A stretch of DNA of 22,736 nucleotides from Dimorphilus gyrociliatus (taxonomy: Eukaryota > Annelida > Polychaeta > Dinophilidae), in the NCBI GenBank assembly GCA_904063045.1, contig CAJFCJ010000091.1, positions 12,956-35,691 of the forward strand, given 5' to 3'. The position numbers were made by a program, and so were the translations under genes. Shown piece by piece: positions 10,106 through 18,944 of the stretch (positions are counted from its first letter, which is position 1; each line of letters starts with the position of its first letter). Under the pieces are notes generated by a model that did not search any database, had not been told where the DNA came from, and saw only the letters and a program-made list of their open reading frames with translations.

Positions 10106-10132
10106 TTTGATTTCTGAACCAACTCAAGTTTA

Positions 10133-10164
10133 TCTGACTAATCAAAAAGAACAGTTCTTAAATA
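10133..10164 (-). promoter_or_regulatory. PAN gene core promoter: TATA-like box plus initiator
   Basis: On the minus strand TATTTAA lies at 10164-10158 and an initiator-like TCAGATA at 10137-10131. The spacing from the TATA start to the initiator A (10135) is 29 bp, the same as for the NLR gene. ATG 10105 follows about 30 nt later. Confidence 0.5.
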
Positions 10165-10169
10165 GTTGG

Positions 10170-11029
10170 AAACTTATTTCATATTTAATGAGGTTAACAT
10201 ATTCTGTATAGGCCTATAAATTATTTGAATGGTAGATTTAAGAACGTTAAATATATTTCTGTTCTTTAATTGTTGTCATCAAGAATTATTAATAATTTTA
10301 TTTTGTGAGTAACCTTGCTTGTCTTATAATGGTCAGTAATAAGTTAGTTGAACACTAAAAACATCTAAAATTCTATATTTTGTAGAAAGTGAGATCTTGA
10401 TGAATTGAGCCAAAGTTTAAAATTTGCAGCTAAATCGGCGAAGCAGTTCACAATCTATTGCGGTTTGATATTAATGGTGGTCAGTGCAGCTGGCAGTTGA
10501 CTACCTTAGTCTCTTAATCACTAGTTTTTACCACAATGTCCTACCCTAATAAGAGGGTAACCTGTTCAAGTAACTGCAGGTATAGTGATTAATTAAATAC
10601 TTTTCATAGCAGGTTTTCATAACCTGAAAACCTAGATTGAATTCTATTTTCCTTCATATGTACATAGTTTGCTAATTCAATTTGCAATTGCACTGAATCT
10701 AAGATAACTGTGCATTTCAGTTGGATATTGTATGCCAATGAATGGCACTTTGCCAAAAATAAGTGGGCCATTTTCTCCCAGGTTGTTTTCTTCGAAGGCC
10801 ATTTACTCCCAATACTAAAATTTTGCATGTATTGATAGCTGTTGTAGACTTGTTAATAGAACAAGACAGCACTTTAATCCTAATGAATCAGATGATCACT
10901 CCATTATTACAAAACAGTTCAAAGTGATATTTTCAAATATTGGGATGAATTTGAATATTACTTCATTAATATTTTATCAGCCATGAATAATGTAGTGTTT
11001 CTTTGAAATTATAGATAGGAAAAGCTGGC
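10170..11029. other. Intergenic, no gene recognised
   Basis: AT-rich. The 74-codon minus frame at 10604-10828 shows no domain. TAGGCCTA, an 8-bp palindrome, occurs at 10209-10216. Confidence 0.5.
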
Positions 11030-11800
11030 AGAATACTTTCTTGAATCCTTGATTAATTTCTAACAAAATTACAATTATTAGGCATATTTGTGGATGAACT
11101 TGAAAGGTTCTATTTGTTTTAGTGCTGTGCTAAATTGGTAAATGATTTCAAAAGACAAATATTTTTGTAACAAACCCGAAATTAGTACAAAGTACACACT
11201 TTGTCAGGGATTTGTATTGGGACGGGGGTGGCTATAAAGGCAGTTGAGTGCTTGACAAAGTTGTATGTCTATAATTTTTTCAATCAATCGACTCTGAAAA
11301 AGGTTCAGCTATAAATATACTTTAGTGGGCACTTAGAAACAGTGACATAATGATATTTAAGCTTTAGATATAATAGAACTTTAGAAAGGATATGACAGAA
11401 AACGTCAGCAAATCTGTGCTTTCACCCTAACCCTAACCCAGCCCTTAGCTGTACCTAACTTTTTCCATTACCCCTAACCCTTAGAGGAGGCCATCCTAAG
11501 TTGCTGTCTTCTTCTTCCTAACCATTTCTCAATCCAAAATCTAGTCTTGAAATTTCTCATTTGAGGACTTTTTCTATCAACCCCCTTAAGAAAGACATCT
11601 ATTTCATAGGCCTAAATGTACTTTGTTGTATTGTAATTGTAGAAATTTCTGCTTCTTCAGAACAGGATTTGTCCTTTCCAATCATTTATCAACTCAAAGT
11701 ACCAAAGTACTCACATCACATAGAACCTTTCAAGTTCGTTCACAAATAGTCTTAAGAAATGTAATTTTAGCAGAAGTTAATCAATAAAAGATGAGTATTT
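11030..11800. repeat. Foldback-like element with about 180-bp imperfect inverted arms
   Basis: The left arm (about 11030-11205) and the reverse complement of the right arm (about 11618-11800) share, in order, ttgattaa, aaaattaca, atttgtg, gaacttgaaaggttctat, taaatgatt, gacaaat, gaaatt and acaaagtaca. By eye they are roughly two-thirds identical. The loop (about 11206-11617) contains the CCCTAA-rich block. No transposase frame is visible, so a non-autonomous foldback or MITE-like element is likely. Confidence 0.6.
11425..11478 (+). repeat. Interstitial telomere-like CCCTAA block
   Basis: It reads ccctaaccctaaccc followed by agcccttag and, 30 bp on, acccctaacccttag. Two to three perfect CCCTAA units match the ancestral metazoan telomere repeat on the C-rich strand. 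It lies in the loop of the foldback-like element, so it may be part of a dispersed repeat, not a chromosome-end relic. Confidence 0.6.
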
Positions 11801-11862
11801 CGTGCAAAGAATAAGTATTGAGTAAATGAGTTTCTAGTTCTAAACAAGTAAGTTTAAATAAC
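11790..11862 (+). repeat. Segment shared in inverted orientation with 16590-16660
   Basis: The block from gtatttcg through tattgagtaaatgag, then ctagttctaaacaa, to gtttaaat recurs in reverse complement at about 16575-16660 with few changes. It extends the foldback-related repeat beyond the right arm. Confidence 0.65.
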
Positions 11863-11864
11863 TA

Positions 11865-13050
11865 GCTGATGGTTGGAGAACTGAACTGATTCAATTAGTC
11901 AAAGGATAACGAAATTGAAATAGTTCAGACAGAAAACATCAGTGTAAAAAGCGAAAAAGAAGATTAAAAAACTATTATTTTTATATATATATTTAATTTT
12001 ATCTTCAAAAAACGTTGATTTTGATAGTTAAACTTAAGAGACAGAGAACATCTGTAAATAAATAGAAAATGAACAAAACATTGTGTACCAGCAATGTTGT
12101 GTGTTGTATCTGGCAGGTGACCTAAAGTCACACTCCTAAGGTCGGTCTGACTTGATATCAATGTGACAAAGTCAACAGCCAGATGAGTAGAATCAAGCGC
12201 ACACTTAAATGACAAGAGTAACTGTGAGAGATATAAAAGGGAAAATATGTGACAGTACAGTGTGAGAGCCAAACGAACGTTTAAAAATAAATTGTAACGA
12301 AATTATTATTAATTTCGTGATACAAGTAACCATAAATCTTGTAAAGAAAACATTCACTAAATGACAGACAACTATCAAACAACTCTTTGTAATAATAAAA
12401 AGATTTTTTAATTAATACTTTTGATAAAAAAAAAATATATGATCCCTAGCGAAAACAGGTATTGTTGGAAATCTTCTGGTTTTCAAATTGAAAAAATGAA
12501 CTTCCTTTTATGTTCTGAAGCTGTTTTGTGTTACTAAAAAGAAGTGATATTGAAAAATACTATAAATGAAACCCTTAACAGCAGAATGATCTATTAGGAT
12601 CACCTGAAAAATTCTTGCGGCATTGCTATATGCAAAAATAGTACACTGTAGGCCTATAATTATTTATCATTAATAGAAAGTGAATTGATTAATGTACTGT
12701 TACTAAAAACTTGTAATATATTCAACTGTTCAAATAAATAAGTACACTTTCAAAAATTTTAATCATTTCTTGTTTTTATATTTTTTAGGTTGAAAAATCT
12801 TGTGCCATTTTCTGTTGGGGCCTTTTTCTGTCACATTCGCTGTATACATACATTCGTAAATACTAAATAGTATTGAACCAGTATTGTACTGTGCAGACAG
12901 CACTGTTAGAGATAAGCAGTATTGACCTAGTTTCACATATGCTATGAATATACAGTTTGCAGCAATAAATTCTATTAAATTATCCACAGAATATTGCTAT
13001 TTGCTACCCAGCATTAATAGTACAGTTTATTAATCTTTAAATTGGTTTAA
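11865..13050. other. Intergenic, no gene recognised
   Basis: AT-rich. The open frames at 11964-12272 and 12763-12987 (minus) have no recognisable domain and biased composition. TAGGCCTA occurs at 12649-12656. Confidence 0.5.
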
Positions 13051-13054
13051 ACCA

Positions 13055-13094
13055 TTTCTGGATATTTCCAGATTTTTCCAGAATTTTCCGAAAA
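13055..13094 (+). promoter_or_regulatory. Heat-shock-element-like 10-bp tandem array upstream of the RING gene
   Basis: Four consecutive 10-mers: TTTCTGGATA, TTTCCAGATT, TTTCCAGAAT, TTTCCGAAAA. In 5-bp register they alternate TTC and GAT/GAA; positions 13076-13088 give a perfect TTCnnGAAnnTTC, the canonical three-unit HSF binding site, with near-consensus pentamers before it. The array lies about 10-50 bp upstream of a TATA box, a normal place for an HSE. HSF binding is inference. Confidence 0.6.
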
Positions 13095-13102
13095 TTTTTT
13101 GA

Positions 13103-13135
13103 TATAAAGAAATACTGACAATTATTTACCTCATA
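13103..13135 (+). promoter_or_regulatory. RING gene core promoter: TATA box plus initiator-like site
   Basis: TATAAAG at 13103-13109 and TCATAT at 13131-13136, whose A (13133) is 30 bp from the start of the TATA. This predicts a 5' UTR of about 20 nt before ATG 13154 and supports an independent small gene over an internal exon of a larger IAP. Confidence 0.5.
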
Positions 13136-13153
13136 TAGTAGGTTGATTTTGAG

Positions 13154-13411
13154 ATGTCACAGAACTACAGTTCACAAAGCACTCAATTAAATGAATTTCA
13201 AGATTTAAAAGCCAAACTTCAGTGTAAACTTTGTTTTAGCAAACTAGCAAATACATTGCTCTTACCATGTAGTCATGTATTGGCTTGTAAGGAATGTTTG
13301 TTGAATCTTCCAAAGCCTGAATGTCCTTTCTGTAGAGGATTAATTAGAGGATATGTGGATATTAAATCAGATATAGATAATTTAAACATCAACTTTGGGG
13401 AAGACATTTAA
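13154..13411 (+). CDS. Small RING-finger (IAP-type C3HC4) protein, probable E3 ubiquitin ligase
   Basis: 85 residues. A complete C3HC4 RING occupies residues 24-60: C24-x2-C27-x11-C39-x-H41-x3-C45-x2-C48-x8-C57-x2-C60, with the short spacing and LLPCSHVLAC / CPFCRGLI motifs typical of RINGs at the C-termini of inhibitor-of-apoptosis proteins. Such domains recruit E2 enzymes for ubiquitin transfer. There is no BIR domain; the N-terminal 23 residues look disordered and the tail (61-85) is acidic. The start is ATG 13154; TAG lies four codons upstream in frame. A splice acceptor (atagtag|gtt) just before the ATG is an alternative in which this is the last exon of a longer IAP, but the TATA box argues for a stand-alone gene. 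AATAAA follows at 13556. Confidence 0.75.
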   Translation: MSQNYSSQSTQLNEFQDLKAKLQCKLCFSKLANTLLLPCSHVLACKECLLNLPKPECPFCRGLIRGYVDIKSDIDNLNINFGEDI

Positions 13412-13555
13412 GGTAATACAAGATTTGTATTGTATTTCTAGCAAATTTCTGACTCATTACAACTATACTTGCTCGTTCTGGCCATTTCATCAAATTTTCC
13501 AAAGGACTGTTTCAAACAAAACCTTCAACTTGTCCACAAAAATACTAACCCTTGC

Positions 13556-13561
13556 AATAAA
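13556..13561 (+). terminator. Candidate polyadenylation signal of the RING gene
   Basis: AATAAA about 145 nt after the stop codon at 13411. In such an AT-rich sequence chance occurrence is possible. Confidence 0.4.
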
Positions 13562-13639
13562 TCCTGTTCGAAGTCCAAGTTATGATAAGATTATCAGATT
13601 AAGCATAGATGCCACCATCTTTCTCCATAGATAGAAAAA

Positions 13640-15652
13640 CTTTGAACTGGTTAAAAACTATTTAAAAAAAAGGGATTTTAAACAGTTTTCAAATCAATTT
13701 TTCTCATTGTAACAGCTACTTATGCTCCCATTGATAATTGGTCTATCAAATTAAAATAATCCTATTTTGACATAGAAAACAAAAGACATATATATTCTCT
13801 ACAGAATGATAACATTTTCATTTCTTTTTATCAAGTATTCAAAGAGAAAAAGTCGAAAAAAATTATATTTTTCATTTTGTAACAATGATTGTTCGCCGAT
13901 ACTTATTATGATTAACAATAAAATGCTTATCCTGCTTCAACAAGTCGAAACATGTCCTCAAAGTGTCTACACACATAAAAGCCATACTACTTGGTTTAAA
14001 CTGGTTTGGATAGGCCTAATAGTGTACAAAGAAAAATTGTAAATATGTTGATTTCTTTATTGCTTTGAATTTCAAAGGGTAAAGAGATGCATAAGATGTT
14101 ATACTAACTGGTTTTCCATTTATTCTATGACAAATTAATGTTGCACAATATTCAAACAAATTTCAAGTAATTTCCCTCAAAAGAGTTGCTTATCAAACAC
14201 ATATATTTACACATTTGACAGTAAGGAGCCATCACTTGATGAAAAATTAGAAAGTGGACATGACAGAAACATTATTAATACAATAAAAAAATAATTTCAC
14301 TTCTCTAGCTCAAGCGGCAATCTGTCCAGGGGAAATTTTGTCAAGATGACACTCTGTCCAAGGGATGTTTTTTCCAGTATGAATTTTGTCTAGGTCCTAA
14401 AGTTATGTAACAGTGTTTCATGTTTAAGAGAATATTTATTACATATGAAATATGAAATTGTTGAATCTAATATTTGCAAATATTTATCTATATTGTTTTT
14501 TTACCATCTTCACCTTTTGATAAACATTTTAAATTTTACAAGTTCTCAACTGTGTTGAATATTACATGATAGTTGATGAAATGTTGAAATGTTAACAGTC
14601 CATAGAAATATTTCAATAAATAAATTATTAACTATTGAAACAGAAGTATGTAATCTATTTGTAAACTCATTTGTGGATGTTTTCTGTCTCATCCTTTTAT
14701 TACTTATCATAGTGCTTTTAAACCATGGTAGGTTGAATAATTTTTTGTAATGGATATATTTGTCAAAATACACCCAACATTTTGCCAAAATAAGTACACA
14801 CTGATTATCTCTATTAGTGTAATCAGCACAATGCAATAGATAAGAAGTTGAATTCAGTTGAATCTTCAGTTGAATCTCTGGTGAATTATAACACAAACAA
14901 AATTTATTTTTAATTTAGTTAATATACAATAAATAATTGTTAAATAATATGCTAATAAATTCATGTTTTCAGTCTGTAGGAAATGAATTTCTTAACTATC
15001 ACCATAAAGAAAGTTCAAAATGATTAGAAGGTTAATAAAAAATGCAAACCATCTTTTTATAGCAAAAAGTCATTAAACAGAATTTTTTAAATACGGAGTT
15101 TGTCTTTGAAAACATTTTCAAACAATATATTCAATATGTATCAACATCTCTATTCCTTCAAATCTTAATTAAAATAAACACAGTTAAATATTCAAGACTT
15201 TTAGAATTGATTAGCGATACTTGGACTAACTTAATAAAAGAGAGAAACAAGTGTATGTTTTTGAAACAATTCCAAAATATCCCTTTTTAAAAGATTGGCT
15301 GTGTCATTGGAGTTGCAATTGGAAAATAGAAGGAAGCAATTCAGAAACAGAATGTAGATAAAGTTATATCTCTAAATGACAGCCTAATATAAAGCATAAA
15401 TAGAAATTTTATTACTAAAAGTGTCATATTAAAGGCATTGGATTCTAAAGATACTTTGAAGAAAAAATATTGAACAAAAATATGCCTTCTGTTATGATTT
15501 TTTTTTATTAGGGCTGCAGGGTTGGAATATGACCCTTTGAACTTGAAAATTTTGTGTACCAGGCCTTAAACACATCAATATTTTCAAAATTCGACCTTAC
15601 CATAAAACTAAAATACAAAATGGCTGCTTTACAAGAAATTTTAAATCTATTA
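13640..15652. other. Intergenic, no gene recognised
   Basis: AT-rich, with no domain in any open frame (13806-14042 plus and 14546-14896 minus were inspected). TAGGCCTA occurs at 14011-14018. Around 14322-14400 there is a short diverged internal repeat, ctgtccaRggga followed by ttttgtc, in two to three copies. Confidence 0.5.
14322..14395. repeat. Short degenerate tandem repeat with gtccaggg-like core
   Basis: ctgtccagggga then attttgtcaag, followed about 35 bp later by ctgtccaaggga, ttttttcc and attttgtctagg. The blocks keep the same order, suggesting a decayed duplication of about 38 bp. Confidence 0.4.
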
Positions 15653-15682
15653 TAGGGTTAGGTTTAGGGCTCGGGGTTAGGA
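15653..15682 (-). repeat. Short TTAGGG-like block
   Basis: The plus strand reads tagggttaggtttagggc then tcggggttagg: the CCCTAA-like motif on the opposite strand from those at 6398 and 11425. Forty bases on, tcccgaaattac resembles acccgaaattag in the foldback left arm, so it may belong to the same repeat family. Confidence 0.4.
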
Positions 15683-16574
15683 ATTACCATAAACAGTATA
15701 GTCTGGAAATCCCGAAATTACACTTCCATTGTAAGCTTGCTAGGCTAAACATTGATGTGGCTGTTTAGGGACTACTATCTAAAATAGCAGTGCCTAGCTT
15801 AAGCTGTCACTGTATCTACAACAGTATCAATACAAATTCTTTACAAGAGTGAAGATAACCTGTACTATAGTATTTAACAATTTCACCAAATGAAAGCTCA
15901 TAATATTTCAGGACTTTTGCCCCTTTTACAAATGAGTGGGAAAGGCCTCTGTACAATCAGACTGATTCTTGATTGGCTTGATGTATCAACAGGTCAATTA
16001 TTCATGTATCATATTTGTAAGTTGACCACTAAAATTATTGAAAATTTCAAACTGCTTCAATTCCTTTTTTTTCATGCAGGAAACATGGATATATAATAAT
16101 CTGTGGTCACCAAATAATTGGTCAGTGTTTAAGAGAGTTATTCCAACAAATAATGGCTTGGAGGGCTTCCACAAATCACTAAGCTACTCTTTTGTTTTGT
16201 TATGAATCATCATTTCCACTGTGTCAACAATTGAAAATTAAAAAAGTTAAGGTTTTGGTATTGGATATGGAATGGGGAGATTTTCATGATTTTGTTATTC
16301 AACTTTAAGCTATTATAAGATGATATTGATCAAGAAATCACATTCAACTTTTGGACAGGTTTGAATTCAATTAGCTTTCATTTTAATGAACTTATGACAT
16401 CCTCTTATAAAACATAAATCAAATGCAAACTGATGAATGCATGTCACAAACTAACTTTTATTTTATAAAATGTGTCCTCATACAAGTTGCTATCATGCAA
16501 AAAAAGAAAGAAGAGTAAATAGGTGCCACGATTTCAACAGCTTTGACAGTTCAAACTTTTAATTGTCACCTTGG
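15683..16574. other. Intergenic, no gene recognised
   Basis: No supported gene. The 68-codon plus frame at 15890-16096 has no domain or supporting signals. Confidence 0.5.
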
Positions 16575-16735
16575 GGTTTAAATTTGGTTGTTTAGAACTA
16601 GATACTCATTTACTCAATAAATATTCTTTTGACGAAATACTTTTGTTCAGTAAATTGTTAAATAAGTTGAAAGGGCGAATTCTATTGTGACGAGCTAGAA
16701 GTTCCTACAATTACAATACAACAAAGTACAAATGA
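16575..16735 (-). repeat. Inverted dispersed copy of the repeat at 11610-11862
   Basis: Its reverse complement shares tgtactttgttgtattg plus taattgtag with 11618-11643, and gtatttcg, ttgagtaaatgag and ctagttctaaacaa with 11795-11850. About 100 bp present between these blocks in the 11.6-kb copy is missing or unalignable here. Confidence 0.7.
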
Positions 16736-16739
16736 TAAA

Positions 16740-17499
16740 ATGGTGATAATATGGCTTATATCAAAATTTTAAAGATATCTCTATGAAATTCAAAAAGGTA
16801 AATGTTGATTTGTTTTTGAAAAGTTTGGAATTCTAAGATGCTTTTAGGGCTAGAGAAAATGTCAGGTATTGGGTTAAAGCAAAGAAGCTAATTTGTTGTT
16901 GTTAGAAGGTCAAACCTGCATAATGTTTTTCATAACTTTCCAAATATGGTTTGATATGACACCTAACTACTATTTTAACCCAAGTATATCTTCTTACATA
17001 GCCTCTAAAAACAATAGAGTCTCTCTGCAATAAAATACTGTACAGATATATCTTTATTTAGGCATAGTATGTATTTTAGCCTGTAAAATTTTTTTTATTA
17101 GATTTCCAAAATTTAACATTTCCTCTCGCTTTGAGTCGGGATCCCCTTTTTTAAGTCCACTTTCACTATGTATAAAATAGCATGGTGTCTGTTTGGGAAT
17201 GTTTAATGAGAGTATAAAAAGAAAAAAATCTTCTAAACCAATTGACAAACCTGAACAACTATATTTGAATATGTTATTGGTTTTTTCAAGCAGAAATTTT
17301 TATCATGTAACTGAAAGATGGTAGCCGCAATTTGCTGAATACAAGTGATATAATTTAAACTATAGTAGAAACTCCATGTCAATTGCAAGTATTTCACATC
17401 AGATAAAAATAATTTTGAACCAATATATAAATTAATCTTCTGGTTTGTAATGACGTTCATTACTGAGAAGTGTTAATAATGATTTTTTTAGTATTTCCT
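16740..17499. other. Intergenic, no gene recognised
   Basis: The minus-strand frames at 17054-17248 and 17233-17460 show no family motif and overlap each other. No RNA gene is seen. Confidence 0.5.
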
Positions 17500-17505
17500 T
17501 TTATT
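17500..17505 (-). terminator. Candidate polyadenylation signal of the GPCR gene
   Basis: Minus-strand AATAAA (plus ttattt context at 17500-17505) lies about 120 nt beyond the GPCR stop codon. Confidence 0.35.
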
Positions 17506-17623
17506 CCTATTACTGAGAATATTTTACCTCTCTGGAAATTTTCATCAACTTTTTCTTGAATATTTTTTTTTCTTTGTAAAAAAAATGGAAATAAAAGAGA
17601 AAAAAATTGTAAAATTTTCTAAT

Positions 17624-18137
17624 TCATATTTTTCTATGAAAATACCGGAGTTTTTCCAATTGTTCGAGTTTCTGAGCTCTATGTTTCTGATATTCTCCAA
17701 TTGTGTAAATTATTGGATTTAGAATAGATCCAATAGGAATACAGCATAGAACAATCCAATTATATGTTTCAGAGTTTATATAAAAATCCTTAATTAGTGG
17801 ATAGATACCTTGTAAAAAGAAAAAGAAAGTGAAAAGAAAGGTAGAGGAAAGGTGTTTGAATAATACTTAAAATTGAAATTGGGAAACAGCTTATGAAATA
17901 TGTAGAAACAGTCACTATTGCAGTTCTTCTCAATGACTTTTCAGTTGCCTTGCTTCCTTGATTAAAGTCTTTCCTTGCCTCTTTTACATGTGTAAATATT
18001 AAAATATATAATATGGTGACTATGATTAGTAGAATAATTGGAAGAATGCCAAAAATCAATAACTTAACTATCCATCCATTTACCTTGACACTTGTTATAG
18101 CAAGGGTAAAACATATTTTATAAGTTCTATGGTAGTC
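17624..18137 (-). CDS. Class A (rhodopsin-like) GPCR, 3' part: ECL2, TM5, TM6, TM7 and tail in two exons
   Basis: Exon A (18137-17867) begins after the acceptor TATAACAG and encodes an extracellular-loop-2 cysteine (YKICF), TM5 with its proline (IFGILPIILL), a basic third loop (HVKEARKD, SLRRT) and TM6 with the SCFP motif. Exon B (17808-17624) encodes TM7 with SILNPIIY (NPxxY) and a charged tail ending RYFHRKI-stop. A 58-nt intron (17809-17866) joins them. The TM6 proline to the NPxxY proline is then 36 residues, exactly as in bovine rhodopsin. Unspliced, exon A stops at 17790 without TM7. TM1-TM4 are not in the window upstream; an LTR sits 33 bp from the exon A acceptor. The subfamily is uncertain: the IPIGSILNPIIYTI-type TM7 vaguely recalls LGR/relaxin receptors. 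It may be a live gene with distant 5' exons, or a fragment. Confidence 0.75.
17809..17866 (-). other. Inferred 58-nt phase-1 intron in the GPCR gene
   Basis: The minus-strand donor is TTTTAA|GTATTA (GT at 17866-17865). The acceptor follows a strong pyrimidine tract and reads TTTTTACAAG|GTATC (AG at 17810-17809); AAG is a less common acceptor. Splicing leaves one base (A), which with GT gives Ser and puts TM7 in frame. Confidence 0.65.
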
Positions 18138-18172
18138 CTGTTATACAAAAAACAATGTACAACTTTCAATAT
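18138..18172 (-). other. Splice acceptor region of GPCR exon A
   Basis: The minus strand reads TTGTTTTTTGTATAACAG| just before exon A, with an in-frame TAA inside, so coding upstream of it is excluded. Only about 33 bp remain between the acceptor and the inserted LTR, so any branch point must lie in this stretch or within the LTR. Confidence 0.55.
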
Positions 18173-18811
18173 TGTACTGCTCTTGCTGGCAAAATCTATG
18201 CGTTTGCAAGTTATAACAATACTGGTTCTACTCGAACCTTTAAACAAATGTTTAAATTAAAATGGTTTATTCGCAATAATAATACTTAAGCAAGTAACAA
18301 TATGAGAGTTCGATAGCAGAGTAGATAGTTTGTAATAGCAGGTTGCCAAATTACCAAACTGTCTTCCAATGTTGAGGAGTAGATGGATGGTTCCAGTGGA
18401 GGTTGTTTCCAGATGATTTTCCCAGGTCCTTGGGTCCAGATGGAAGCTGCATGCCAAATGAGAATAATGAGGATTTATATACTTTGAGGTTTGTCTCTGA
18501 CATCCAATCATCACTTTACAGTTGCCGAAATGTGTAGTTCATATTTATCTTTAGTAACAGGATGTTACAAGGTTCAACATTTAGGAAGGTTAATTGAATT
18601 ATAACTTGGCCACACCCTAGGCAAGTTAATTAAATTATAACTTGGCCAAACCTTTATTGGTAATTAAAGATGAGCCTTCAAGCTGACTAATCAGACTTAT
18701 GTTTGGCCAATGTTATAGCATTTTCTTGCATAGGTTTTAAGATGTACATGTATATGTTGCATAAAATAATAGAGTTCAAGCATGTAAAATATAACCAAAG
18801 TTGTACAATAT
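18169..18811 (-). mobile_element. Solo LTR, minus orientation (18173-18807), with 4-bp ATAT target duplication
   Basis: 635 bp. On the plus strand it opens TGTACTGC and closes TTGTACA, i.e. TGT...ACA ends when read in sense. It is flanked by ATAT at 18169-18172 and ATAT at 18808-18811, a 4-bp target duplication as known for several gypsy-group elements. No internal region is attached, so it is a solo LTR from recombination between two LTRs. By mirror alignment it differs from the LTR at 18945-19579 at two transitions (18642 and 18730), with no indels. Its TATA (18481-18474) and AATAAA (18271-18266) act in the same direction as the GPCR gene. Confidence 0.9.
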
Positions 18812-18944
18812 ATTTTACACTTGGACTGCATTACTATGCACAACTCAGAACAGTCTGACTATGTAGCCTACGCAAAAAAAATCACAATAAGATTGAATGT
18901 GATTGTGTTTTAATTAATCATTCTAGAGGTTCAACTTTTATTGA
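18808..18944. other. Spacer between the two inverted LTRs
   Basis: 137 bp of AT-rich sequence, no coding signal. The last four bases before the right-hand LTR are TTGA, the candidate target duplication of that element, whose other end is outside the window. Confidence 0.7.

Noticed and set aside
14546-14896. 116-codon minus-strand ORF
   Set aside because: No domain or motif seen; composition follows local AT content.
17054-17460. Two overlapping minus-strand ORFs
   Set aside because: No recognisable domain, splice signals or promoter; typical of AT-rich DNA.
17790-17866. Unspliced GPCR frame running to a stop at 17790
   Set aside because: It replaces TM7 by a low-complexity Phe/Leu tail from a pyrimidine tract, while an adjacent frame has NPxxY at the right spacing; an intron explains this better.
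18257-18514. 85-codon ORF (MMIGCQRQ...), also at 19238-19495 on the other strand
   Set aside because: It is present only because the LTR is duplicated in inverted orientation; it spans the LTR TATA region and has no domain, so it is not a gene family.
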